Of a stretch of 12,297 bases of DNA, positions 1 to 6,460 are shown piece after piece. The notes beneath the pieces were generated by a model. That model was not told where the DNA came from and made no database searches. It saw nothing but the letters and a program-made list of their open reading frames with translations. Positions within the stretch are counted from its first letter, which is position 1, and each line of letters opens with the position of its first letter. The stretch lies in assembly GCA_964344965.1 (NCBI GenBank), contig CAYFPJ010000024.1:1-12297 (forward strand), given 5' to 3'. This stretch comes from UM-FILTER-37-12 sp964344965 (lineage in GTDB: Bacteria; Patescibacteriota; Patescibacteriia; Magasanikbacterales; UBA922). The translations under genes were made by a program, and so were the position numbers.

Positions 1-24
1 CGAAGTCCGTATCATCCCGTTAAT

Positions 25-43
25 CCACCGACGTAGTCGGTGG
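25..43. repeat. Short perfect hairpin repeat, left copy
   Basis: Arms CCACCGAC and GTCGGTGG flank a GTA loop. A near-identical unit occurs at 12261-12279 with arms CCACTGAC/GTCAGTGG and loop GAA, and both copies are preceded by TAAT and followed by T. The arm differences between copies are compensatory (C-G in one, T-A in the other). No poly-T follows on either strand, so a terminator is not supported. It is probably a dispersed small repeat. Confidence 0.5.
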
Positions 44-140
44 TAATTAAATTCATATAAAATACAGTATACACATTTTGTGGGTGGTTGTCATTGTTGG
101 GAAAGAAGAGGCTTTTTATTTAGATTTGTCTATATATTAT

Positions 141-892
141 TTAGGATTTGGCTTGTGACCAGAGTAGATCGAAGTAGGCTTGATAAGTCTTTACTGCTTG
201 CGGGCTTTTGATTTCTACTATTTTTGGTTTGTCTAGGAATAAAAAGAAGGCTATACAATCATACCATATTTGGGTGGCCATGATGTTGGGGACAGGTACG
301 TTGATATACTTTAACTTATTTTTGAATCTGCCTTTGGTGTATGCAGGAGCAGTGTTGCGCTGGTGTTCGTACATGATAGTATTTTGGGTGATATTTTTTC
401 TTTCGCGCATGGTGTCGTAGATAGTCAGTAGATTGGTCTCGGCTGATGTCTCTAATACTTTTATACCGCCAGCACCTAGGATCGATATTTCAGAGTTGGG
501 TGGTGTTTTTTTAATTTTTTTTGATGGAATAAGAATATTGCTTTGTCACCTTCATAGATGTTTATCTCAGTAGCTCCCTCCTCCCAGCCAGAGATGGTTT
601 GTAGATAAGGGACGATAGAATCAGCAGCAGCTTGCTTCTCTTTTATTTTTTCAAAAAATATTTCTGGATCAGAGGTCGAAAAATGTCGTCTGTTGTTAAT
701 CACTTTTTCTTCCACATATTTACTTGCCAGCAATTTTTCTATTTCATTATAGAGAGTCTGCTTGTGGAGATCGGTCTTCTTCACTAGTTGACCAATTGTA
801 CAGGAATTTAGCTCGACAATAGCAACGTATATTGCTGCTTGTTTTGGAGTAAGTCCAAATTGGGCAAATTTGTCTGACAGGTCTATTTTCAT
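141..892 (-). pseudogene. TrmB-family transcriptional regulator, frame broken in an A-rich tract
   Basis: The N-terminal part (892 down to about 506) starts MKIDLSDKFAQFGLTPKQAA and carries a TrmB-type winged helix at about residues 10-65, with QLVKKTDLHKQTLYNEIEKL as recognition region, followed by a linker and an INIYEGDKA motif. At residues 124-129 it reads through two adjacent A runs (515-522 and 506-512) and then stops at 476. A -1 shift at the second run continues as TPPNSEISILGAGGIKVLE and on to a stop at 141. The joined product would be about 250 residues, matching the intact paralogue at 4397-5140 (247), and its C-terminus aligns with that protein's. One missing A, a sequencing error, or -1 slippage on A_AAA_AAA (both runs are in the right register) would all explain it. 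It diverges from the binding-protein gene at 1340 and probably controlled it. Confidence 0.82.
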
Positions 893-923
893 ATGGTCAA
901 TGAATATTGTCTATATTACTTAT

Positions 924-952
924 TTTATAATATATAAATAGAAAAAAGTCAA
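924..952 (-). promoter_or_regulatory. Sigma-70-type promoter of the left TrmB-like gene
   Basis: On the minus strand TTGACT (947-952) is followed after exactly 17 nt by TATAAA (924-929), about 30 nt before the ATG at 892. The sequence match is direct; activity is inferred. Confidence 0.6.
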
Positions 953-964
953 GAAAATTTGACT
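947..964. promoter_or_regulatory. Inverted repeat at the divergent promoter, candidate TrmB operator
   Basis: AGTCAA-N6-TTGACT forms a perfect 6-bp dyad. Its left arm is the -35 box of the minus-strand regulator promoter, and its right arm could be a -35 for rightward transcription (the -10 candidate AGTTAT at 982-987 is poor). The other regulator/binding-protein pair has related inverted arms TGTCAA/TTGACA at 4319-4343. Placement over a -35 box in a divergent intergenic region fits autoregulation, but a chance dyad of -35-like hexamers is possible. Confidence 0.35.
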
Positions 965-1047
965 AAAATGGGGTTTACTGTAGTTATTTGTTTGTATTAT
1001 GATTATGAACTGGTAATAAAGTGATTGTTAATTTTTTTTGTTATCAC

Positions 1048-1287
1048 AGGTCTTGCTCTCTCTAGAATTTATATAGGTGGAGCGAGGTCTGTAGATCAAC
1101 CCTTTGATGGCTCGGGGTTCGATCAGCAGTATGGTGTAAAGTTCCCACTGTGCTGTTGTGATGGTCTCAGACTTCATTCTGGTGAGTTCGCGCTATCTAC
1201 TCGATTGACGCGGACTCACCACTTCCTTGTCCTTACGGAAGAGACCTGGCTGGAACTCGCGAAGCAAGCGGTAATCAATGAATTCCA
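1048..1287 (+). ncRNA. Structured RNA candidate (leader or small RNA) upstream of the binding-protein gene
   Basis: This stretch is clearly richer in G+C than its flanks and folds on the plus strand into successive helices: 1048-1058 with 1080-1090 (11 bp, extending with 61-64/74-77); 1094-1103 with 1114-1124 (10 bp, one bulged C); 1125-1136 with 1146-1157 (12 bp); 1163-1168 with 1241-1246 enclosing 1181-1192 with 1209-1220 (12 bp); and 1251-1255 with 1283-1287. Many pairs are G-U on the plus strand and would be A-C mismatches on the other, which favours plus-strand RNA. It lies 50 nt before the binding-protein start. The paralogous intergenic region (4260-4396) is about 310 nt shorter and lacks it. 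No known RNA family is recognised, and neither a strong promoter nor a terminator is seen. It may be a cis-regulatory leader or an inserted RNA element. Confidence 0.45.
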
Positions 1288-1339
1288 CAATCATGTTTGT
1301 ATTATTTGATCAAGTGATGCTTTAACCTTTTTTAACTAT

Positions 1340-2467
1340 ATGAAATACAATCAAATTTTTGTAGCCAGCACTATGTTCGTTATGGTGTTGGTTGGAGTTG
1401 GGTGCACTACTGTTGACACAGACAGCGGTCACATCCTTCAAAATGAAAATAAAATAAACATCGGGGCTCTCTTACCTTTGACTGGCAGTATGAGCAAGGC
1501 CGGTCAGGACGTGCGAGTGGCTTTGGAGATTGCGTCGGAAGATTTTAAGGATAAATATCCAAACATAAATTTGGTATTGGAGGATGACCAATTTGATCCT
1601 CGTAGAAGTGTCGATGCATTTCACAAATTAAAACAAACAAACAGCCCAGTCGCTATAATTGGGCCTCTCAACGGGTCTAGTATTGAGGCGGTTCGTCCAT
1701 TAGCAAATAATAACAAATTACTCACCATGACTCCTTGGGGTTCTGCTAACAAAATCGATCAACATCTCTGGAAAAATTCTATGGAAGTAACTGACGAGGT
1801 TAAGACACTTGTCGAAATAGTTATTCAAAAAATGGGCCACAAAAAATTATCCATAATTTATATGGATAATGATTTCGGTCTTTTGAATGCAACGGAATTT
1901 GAGAGATATGTCTCTTATTTTGGTGGTGAATTGGTTTTTTCAGAGCCAATATTACTCGGCTAGAAGGACTTTCGGACTACTCTTTTGAAGGTTGTCAATT
2001 CTGGAGCTGAAGCTTTGTATGTAGTCCAGAATGGTGCTTTCAATGGAGAAGTTGCCAAGCAGGTCAAAGAACTTGGACTTAGCTTACAACTGTTTGGTAT
2101 GTATGGTACAGAGTCTTCAGATCTGATCGAAGTGGGTGGTGATAGTCTGAATGGTTTTTTCTATACCTACACCATAGATGGAAGCAATCTCACTCCAGCC
2201 CAACAAGATTTCAAAGATAAGTTTGAGAGTATCGTTGGTGGTGAACCTCAAGCTTCGGCCTATCATGCCTATGATATTTACGCTCTCCTATCTGAAGCAA
2301 TTTATAGCTGCAGTGAGCCTTATGAAGCTGGTTGTCTACGAGAATACATAGAAAATAATGGTGTGATTGAGGGGGTGAGTGGCAGGTTCTGGTATGAGGA
2401 TGGAAAGGTGAAGCGAGATTTGTATTTGAAGACTGTGGAGGATGGGGAGTTGGTGATGTGGAAGTAA
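1340..2467 (+). pseudogene. ABC-type (Leu/Ile/Val-binding-like) substrate-binding lipoprotein with an in-frame amber codon
   Basis: This is one continuous reading frame of 375 codons interrupted only by TAG at 1961-1963 (codon 208). The N-terminus has a lipoprotein-type signal peptide ending VLVGVGC with Cys22 as the likely lipidation site; Gly at -3 makes the lipobox imperfect. Residues from about 40 (INIGALLPLTGSMSKAGQDV) are typical of the type 1 periplasmic-binding fold of branched-chain amino acid binders (Peripla_BP_6). Downstream of the stop the frame resumes as KDFRTTLLKVVNSGAEALYV, which aligns with VDFRAELTKIKAKKPDMIYL of the intact paralogue at 3129-4259. The stop falls on that protein's Gln after Gly. 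The remaining 167 codons show no further damage, so the lesion is recent, suppressed, or a base error. It diverges from the TrmB-like gene at 141-892. Confidence 0.82.
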
Positions 2468-2486
2468 TGGATAATATAGCCATGTA

Positions 2487-2528
2487 TTGACAATGTCACT
2501 ACAACATGTTATTATAAACATATAACAT
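2487..2528 (+). promoter_or_regulatory. Promoter and operator of the toxin-antitoxin operon
   Basis: TTGACA (2487-2492), 17 nt, then TATTAT (2510-2515) gives a near-consensus promoter about 25 nt before the antitoxin start. A dyad ATGTTAT (2506-2512) / ATAACAT (2522-2528) with a 9-nt spacer overlaps the -10 box. This is the expected place for autorepression by a ribbon-helix-helix antitoxin or its toxin complex. Confidence 0.68.
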
Positions 2529-2541
2529 TTAGAAAAAATAT

Positions 2542-2832
2542 ATGGCTACTATCCAAGTTCGGATTGATGAAAAACTAAAACAAGATGCAAAAAAGGTGTT
2601 TGAAAAAATGGGGCTCGATATGAGTAGTGCTATCAAGCTTTTTTTTCGACAAACAGCAAGAGTCCAAGGTCTTCCTTTTCGCCCAGTGACAGAGAATGGA
2701 CTCACTCCTTGGGAAGAAGAAGAAATTTTGCGTGCCTCTGAAGAAGCAAAACAAGGGATTAATACTGTCAGCTTTGACAACATCGAAGATGCAATAGCTT
2801 ATCTACATCAAGAGGAGGAATATGAGGATTGA
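2542..2832 (+). CDS. RelB/DinJ-family antitoxin
   Basis: The 96-residue protein starts MATIQVRIDEKLKQDAKKVF, the beta strand and first helix of a ribbon-helix-helix domain. MGLDMSSAIKLFFRQTARVQGLPF follows at about residues 27-50, the characteristic DinJ/RelB second helix. The acidic C-terminal half (about 55-96) would wrap the cognate toxin. In this family the antitoxin both neutralises the toxin and represses the operon. The start is supported by the upstream promoter/operator and by the family N-terminus. The 3' end overlaps the toxin gene by 11 nt, so the two are translationally coupled. The operon sits between two convergent substrate-binding-protein genes, at the centre of the mirror-image block. 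Confidence 0.88.
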   Translation: MATIQVRIDEKLKQDAKKVFEKMGLDMSSAIKLFFRQTARVQGLPFRPVTENGLTPWEEEEILRASEEAKQGINTVSFDNIEDAIAYLHQEEEYED

Positions 2833-3085
2833 TTTTCATAAGAGATTTAAAAAACAATATAGAAAACTTCCTCAAAATATACGTACGAAAGTAGATAGCA
2901 CTCTTAGACAATTTCGACAGGATCCTTTTCAACCAAAATTAAGAAATCATGCGCTAACAGGATCAATGAAAGGGAAGCGCTCTATTTCTGTGACAGGTGA
3001 TATGAGAATTATTTTTGAAGAGTTTGATGATTATACTGTGGTGATCATGCTAAGAGTTGGAAATCATGGTAGGCTATATAAATAG
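2822..3085 (+). CDS. YafQ/RelE-family mRNA interferase toxin
   Basis: The 87-residue protein MRIDFHKRFKKQYRKLPQNI has the basic helical N-terminus of RelE/YafQ toxins and the family core RNHALTGSMKGKRSISVTGD, ending MRIIFE and LRVGNHGRLYK. By comparison with E. coli YafQ (His50, Asp67, His87), the likely active-site residues are His43, Asp60 and His82, with Arg53 and Arg62 as further basic residues. The YafQ His63 position is Ser56 here. The family cleaves mRNA on the ribosome, and the DinJ-like protein encoded just upstream would bind and inhibit it. The reading frame is intact and full length, so the module is probably functional. A bidirectional terminator follows within 10 nt. Confidence 0.88.
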   Translation: MRIDFHKRFKKQYRKLPQNIRTKVDSTLRQFRQDPFQPKLRNHALTGSMKGKRSISVTGDMRIIFEEFDDYTVVIMLRVGNHGRLYK

Positions 3086-3094
3086 TTATGAATA

Positions 3095-3124
3095 AAAAAA
3101 CTCTCTAAAATTGGAGAGTTTTTT
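3095..3124. terminator. Bidirectional intrinsic terminator
   Basis: AAAAAACTCTC (3095-3105) pairs with GAGAGTTTTTT (3114-3124) around an 8-nt loop. The A and T flanks provide a U run on both strands, so it can end the toxin operon (plus) and the convergent binding-protein gene (minus), whose stop codon is at 3129. Confidence 0.85.
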
Positions 3125-3128
3125 CTTT

Positions 3129-4259
3129 TTATTTACTATCATAAAAAACAAACTCCCCATCTTTCACCTCCTTAACTACGATAGGTTTATCAATGTTGTG
3201 AGTGTTTTTGTCTATAGAAAAGACACCGCTTACTCCATCAAAATTATTTGTTTCTGACATTTTTTTTGCAATACAGTCTGGGTTTTTGTTTGGACAGTGT
3301 TCAAAGGATTTGATGAGGATAGAAAAAGCATCATATGCTTCTGCAGCGATACTGCTTGGAGTTTCACTGAATTTTTTTAGATATGAATCATGAAATGATT
3401 TTTGTTTTTCGGTCAATTGTCCATTTCTATCCCCCCTGTATGAATAGATAATACCGTCAGCCCTTTCTCTGGCAATATCTAACAGATCTGGAGTTTCTGC
3501 TCCGTAGTGAGTAATAATTTGAGACTCAATACCTAGCTCTTTTATTTGGTTTACCAATTCTCCGATATTGCTGTAAGCAAGATAGATCATATCTGGTTTC
3601 TTGGCTTTTATTTTTGTAAGCTCGGCACGAAAGTCTACTTGTCCGGCTGATGCTATAGTTTCGTGGGCTACTATTTTTCCACCTAGACTCTCAAAAGTAG
3701 AAGTAAAAACTTCGTCATGGGTGACGCCAAATTCATTTTCGTGATACATGATGGCTGCCCGACGCATGTTGAGCTCATTGTAGACAAATTTGGCTAGGAA
3801 TTCTGGCTCGTCAGAAAGGAATCTCTGGGTACTAAAAAAATATTCATTCATTTTACCAAAGTTACTACTTGGCGTTATCCCTACTATTTTTTTATCATTT
3901 GATTTTATGGCAGCCACCTTTATGGATCCACCACAAACTGGTCCAATAAAAGCATCTACTTCATTTAGATCAATTAAGGTGGTTAGTGCTTCGTTAGTAT
4001 CTTTTGTTAGACATTTTGTGTCCTGGAAGAGGAGGTCAATCTTCAGGTTAGTATTTTTTTGTTCGTATGATAGCTCTACACCATTTTTGAGCCACTCTCC
4101 CAAGTGGGATAACCCTCCAGTGAGTGGGGCTATGACTCCTATTTTTACCTGTTTTTTTTCTGGGCGTAGCTCAGAAGGGAGCTCGGCTTGAACATTTGTT
4201 TGGGAACAGCCAGTTAAGGTGAGCATGGCTATGGTTGCCAGTGTGGTAATTTTTATCAT
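3129..4259 (-). CDS. ABC-type (Leu/Ile/Val-binding-like) substrate-binding lipoprotein
   Basis: The 376-residue protein begins MIKITTLATIAMLTLTGCSQ, a lipoprotein signal peptide with a good lipobox LTGC and Cys18 as the lipidated residue. The mature part carries KIGVIAPLTGGLSHLGEWLK at about residues 40-58, then FIGPVCGGSIKVAAI, the substrate-cleft region of the Peripla_BP_6 family (branched-chain amino acid, amide or urea binders). The C-terminal lobe includes DFRAELTKIKAKKPDMIYLA and a conserved Cys pair (EHCPNKNPDC), also present in the paralogue at 1340-2467. The substrate cannot be read from sequence. No permease or ATPase gene is nearby, so it may serve a transporter encoded elsewhere or act as a surface sensor. 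It diverges from the TrmB gene at 4397, its likely regulator. Confidence 0.87.
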   Translation of the reverse strand: MIKITTLATIAMLTLTGCSQTNVQAELPSELRPEKKQVKIGVIAPLTGGLSHLGEWLKNGVELSYEQKNTNLKIDLLFQDTKCLTKDTNEALTTLIDLNEVDAFIGPVCGGSIKVAAIKSNDKKIVGITPSSNFGKMNEYFFSTQRFLSDEPEFLAKFVYNELNMRRAAIMYHENEFGVTHDEVFTSTFESLGGKIVAHETIASAGQVDFRAELTKIKAKKPDMIYLAYSNIGELVNQIKELGIESQIITHYGAETPDLLDIARERADGIIYSYRGDRNGQLTEKQKSFHDSYLKKFSETPSSIAAEAYDAFSILIKSFEHCPNKNPDCIAKKMSETNNFDGVSGVFSIDKNTHNIDKPIVVKEVKDGEFVFYDSK

Positions 4260-4318
4260 AATAGTGGATTAAGACTAATTGATAAAAAATTACCATGACA
4301 CCTAAATACTGTCATCTA

Positions 4319-4394
4319 TGTCAACAAAATACAAAAATTGACAATATATTTAGCTTAATGTAGGATAAATAATGTTGACAAATAATTTGACAAA
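4319..4394 (+). promoter_or_regulatory. Promoter of the right TrmB-like gene with repeated TTGACA motifs
   Basis: TTGACA (4338-4343), 17 nt, then TAGGAT (4361-4366) is a plausible promoter about 30 nt before the ATG. An inverted TGTCAA lies at 4319-4324. Two direct copies of TTGACAAA (4375-4382 and 4387-4394, 12 bp apart) sit between the -10 box and the start. The 12-bp period and the inverted pair are candidate TrmB operators. A leftward promoter for the binding-protein gene is expected here, but no convincing -10 box is seen. Confidence 0.5.
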
Positions 4395-4396
4395 AT

Positions 4397-5140
4397 ATGG
4401 ATAAAAAACTTCTTCGCACATTGACAAACTTGGGGTTAAGTGAAAATGAATCACTGGTCTACCTAGGGGCGCTATCTGTCGGACGAGCCAAAGTCGCAGA
4501 TATAGCCAAAGCGGCTGGGATCAATAGAACTACGGCCTACCAAGTGATCGAATCTCTGAAGAAAAAAGGATTGATTAATCTAGAAGTACAAGGGTTCAAG
4601 CAATATTTCGTAGCCGAGCATCCTGATAGACTTCAAAATATTATTGAGAGTCGTAAACAAGACTTACAAAAAAACCTGCCAGCTTTTTTGAGCATGTACA
4701 ATCTCAAGGGCAGTGATAGTACGATCAAATATTATGAGGGAGAGGAAGCCATGAAGATGGTGTATGAAAATGTCCTAGAACATTTGAAAAGAAATGATGA
4801 TTACATGGCAATTTCTGATACTGATAAGTTTCAAAATATTGATCGACCATATTTTGATAATTTTTTGAAAAAACGCACCAAACTACATGTACAAACCAGA
4901 TTGCTTTTGCAAGATTCTAAACTGGCCCGTGAGAGGAAAAAATTTGATCAGAATTTCAATGAAAAAATTAAGATTTTGCCGACCAATACAGACTTGGTGA
5001 CCAATATGATTATTATTCCAGACCGTGTCATCATTCATCAGCTCGTGCCACCGATCAATGCCATCGTCATCACCAATCCTAGTGTTGTACAGATGGGAAG
5101 AGAGATGTTTGAGATTATGTGGGATGCGATTGGAGAGTAA
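4397..5140 (+). CDS. TrmB-family transcriptional regulator
   Basis: The 247-residue protein starts MDKKLLRTLTNLGLSENESL. A TrmB-type winged helix covers about residues 5-70, with VADIAKAAGINRTTAYQVIE as helix-turn-helix and LKKKGLINLEVQGFKQYFVA as the wing. A helical linker (HPDRLQNIIESRKQDLQKN) follows, then a C-terminal effector or dimerisation domain opening with IKYYEGEEAMKMVYENVL. In archaea TrmB proteins sense sugars; the ligand of these bacterial relatives is not established. The gene diverges from the substrate-binding lipoprotein gene at 3129-4259 with a 137-nt spacer full of TTGACA-type repeats, which suggests it controls that gene and itself. It is the intact counterpart of the broken regulator at 141-892. 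Confidence 0.85.
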   Translation: MDKKLLRTLTNLGLSENESLVYLGALSVGRAKVADIAKAAGINRTTAYQVIESLKKKGLINLEVQGFKQYFVAEHPDRLQNIIESRKQDLQKNLPAFLSMYNLKGSDSTIKYYEGEEAMKMVYENVLEHLKRNDDYMAISDTDKFQNIDRPYFDNFLKKRTKLHVQTRLLLQDSKLARERKKFDQNFNEKIKILPTNTDLVTNMIIIPDRVIIHQLVPPINAIVITNPSVVQMGREMFEIMWDAIGE

Positions 5141-5208
5141 AGTTGCAGATTATCAAAGAAAGTAATACAATGGTTTTGCCTGAGTAGATATATCGTGTTG
5201 GAAACATG

Positions 5209-5316
5209 CGAATTACGAATATTTCGAATGTACGAATACTGGTTATATTACCATCTAACACTTTGTGAATAATATTTTAGAAACAATATTCGAAAATTCG
5301 TACCATTCAAAATTCG
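5209..5316. repeat. Inverted array of CGAAT/ATTCG pentamers
   Basis: CGAAT occurs at 5209, 5216, 5225 and 5233, and ATTCG at 5288, 5296 and 5312. The 30-nt left block (5209-5238) matches the reverse complement of the 30-nt right block (5287-5316) at 23 positions, with a 48-nt spacer. The right block ends 20 nt before the chosen holA start. It could be a dispersed palindromic element, a binding array, or a long stem in the holA leader. Confidence 0.5.
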
Positions 5317-5335
5317 AATGTTATCAGTTGAAACT

Positions 5336-6460
5336 ATGCTACTTTATTTGTGCGGCTCAGACACCTTTCGCAGCCGCCAGCAATTGAAAAAAATGATCAC
5401 TAAGTTCAAGACAGACCGCGATCCACAGGGATTCAACGTGGTACGTCTTGATGTTGAAAAAAGTAAGGAAAATGTCTTACAACAAATTTTGGCGGCACCA
5501 TTTTTGGCCGAACGTCGGATGGTGGTCTTGGAGAATTTATTAGTTTCAAAAGAAAAAGATTTACAAACTGAAATTTTACAACGTATTAAGAACAAAAATT
5601 TTCCAGAAAGTAATGTGATTATTTTTTGGGAGGGAACTGACAAGTTTAAGACTAAACTGGGAAAAGAATTGCATACTGTTTTGTCCAAAGAAAAATTTGC
5701 CCAATCTTTTGGTGAACTAACTGGCGGGCAATTACAGAAGTGGATCCGAGATGAAGTAGGTGCTCGTGGTGGAAAGATTGAGTCGGCTGCTGTCAGCTAT
5801 CTGGCGCAGCATGTGGGAGGTGATATGTGGCGGTTGGCGAGTCTTGTGGATCAGTTGGTGGCGTACAAGTCCTCCTCCTATAAGGGGGGGGTAGTCTTCG
5901 TCCCGAGCTCACCTCGTGGTGACTCGGCGGAACCAGGTCGAGGGGAGAGGGTAGAGAGCAAGGAAGATCACCAAAAGAAACAGAGCAATGTTCAGCCCAG
6001 AGAAAGACCCCCCCTTACCCCCCCTTATAGGGGGGGGAGTATTGAACTCTCTGACGTTCAGTTATTTCTTGATGAGAAAGCAGATGACAATATTTTTAAT
6101 TTGGTGGATGCGATTGTCAATGGTCAGAAGAGAGAAGTTTTCTCGATGATGGAGGAGCAGTATAGGCAGGGCAAGGATGCTGGCTATATCTTCGCTATGA
6201 TTTTACGACAGTTCAAGATATTACTTCAAATTCGGGATCTATCTGACAGAGAAGATGGTCTCCGTAGTGATGTCATGGCCAAAAAACTTGGATTGCATCC
6301 GTTCGTTGTAAAGAAATCTCTTCCGATGATCAAGCGGTATAATATGGTAGGTTTGAAGGGTATTTATGATCAACTTCTGGATATTGATGTCAAAACAAAA
6401 ACTGGTCAAGGAGACCAGTCGATGTTGGTTGATTTGTTTGTGGGAAGTGTTGTCACTTAG
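5336..6460 (+). CDS. holA: DNA polymerase III subunit delta (clamp-loader subunit)
   Basis: HolA is the clamp-loader subunit that opens the sliding clamp. The start at 5336 is chosen because MLLYLCGSDTFRSRQQLKK matches the family N-terminus; an upstream in-frame ATG at 5318 would add six residues. Recognisable blocks are FLAERRMVVLENLL (about residues 56-69), SFGELTGGQLQKWI, DMWRLASLVDQL, then IELSDVQLFLDEKADDNIFNLVDAI and a helical C-terminal collar domain. Residues 179-235 form a Pro/Gly/Ser/Arg-rich insertion foreign to the family, encoded by a repeat element (5871-6040). Without it the protein would be about 317 residues, close to ordinary HolA. The frame is kept through G8, C7, C7 and G8 runs. 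The gene is convergent with the GGDEF gene, their stop codons overlap by 4 nt, and no terminator lies between them. Confidence 0.9.
   Translation: MLLYLCGSDTFRSRQQLKKMITKFKTDRDPQGFNVVRLDVEKSKENVLQQILAAPFLAERRMVVLENLLVSKEKDLQTEILQRIKNKNFPESNVIIFWEGTDKFKTKLGKELHTVLSKEKFAQSFGELTGGQLQKWIRDEVGARGGKIESAAVSYLAQHVGGDMWRLASLVDQLVAYKSSSYKGGVVFVPSSPRGDSAEPGRGERVESKEDHQKKQSNVQPRERPPLTPPYRGGSIELSDVQLFLDEKADDNIFNLVDAIVNGQKREVFSMMEEQYRQGKDAGYIFAMILRQFKILLQIRDLSDREDGLRSDVMAKKLGLHPFVVKKSLPMIKRYNMVGLKGIYDQLLDIDVKTKTGQGDQSMLVDLFVGSVVT
5871..6040. repeat. In-frame repeat insertion within holA
   Basis: The segment is bounded by related inverted ends: left TCCTCCTCCTATAAGGGGGG, and right, read on the other strand, CTCCCCCCCCTATAAGGGGG. 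A hairpin CCGAG-C-TCACC / GGTGACTCGG (about 5903-5926) lies inside. A trinucleotide AGT sits just outside on the left (5868-5870) and at the right end (6038-6040), a possible short target duplication. Base composition (G/C homopolymers) is unlike the host gene. Its translation gives PPLTPPYRGG-type peptide, the kind encoded when dispersed palindromic repeats are read in frame. Together with the flanking base the insertion adds 57 codons without breaking the frame. Confidence 0.75.

Noticed and set aside
1246..1272. T-box-like string GGCTGGAACTCGCG
   Set aside because: It differs from the T-box consensus by an insertion and substitutions, with no terminator partner and no specifier stem.
1186..1300. 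Short minus-strand open frame starting MIVEFIDYRLLREF
   Set aside because: It looks mildly protein-like but stops after 33 codons, has no recognisable family and lies entirely within the structured RNA candidate.
1025..1309. Plus-strand open frame of 94 codons
   Set aside because: No protein-like pattern or family motif. The same bases form consecutive RNA helices with strand-specific G-U pairing, which explains the open frame better.
1340..2467. Genetic-code recoding to explain the internal stop
   Set aside because: The known CPR recoding uses TGA as glycine, whereas this stop is TAG, and TGA serves as a normal stop here (lspA ends with TGA).
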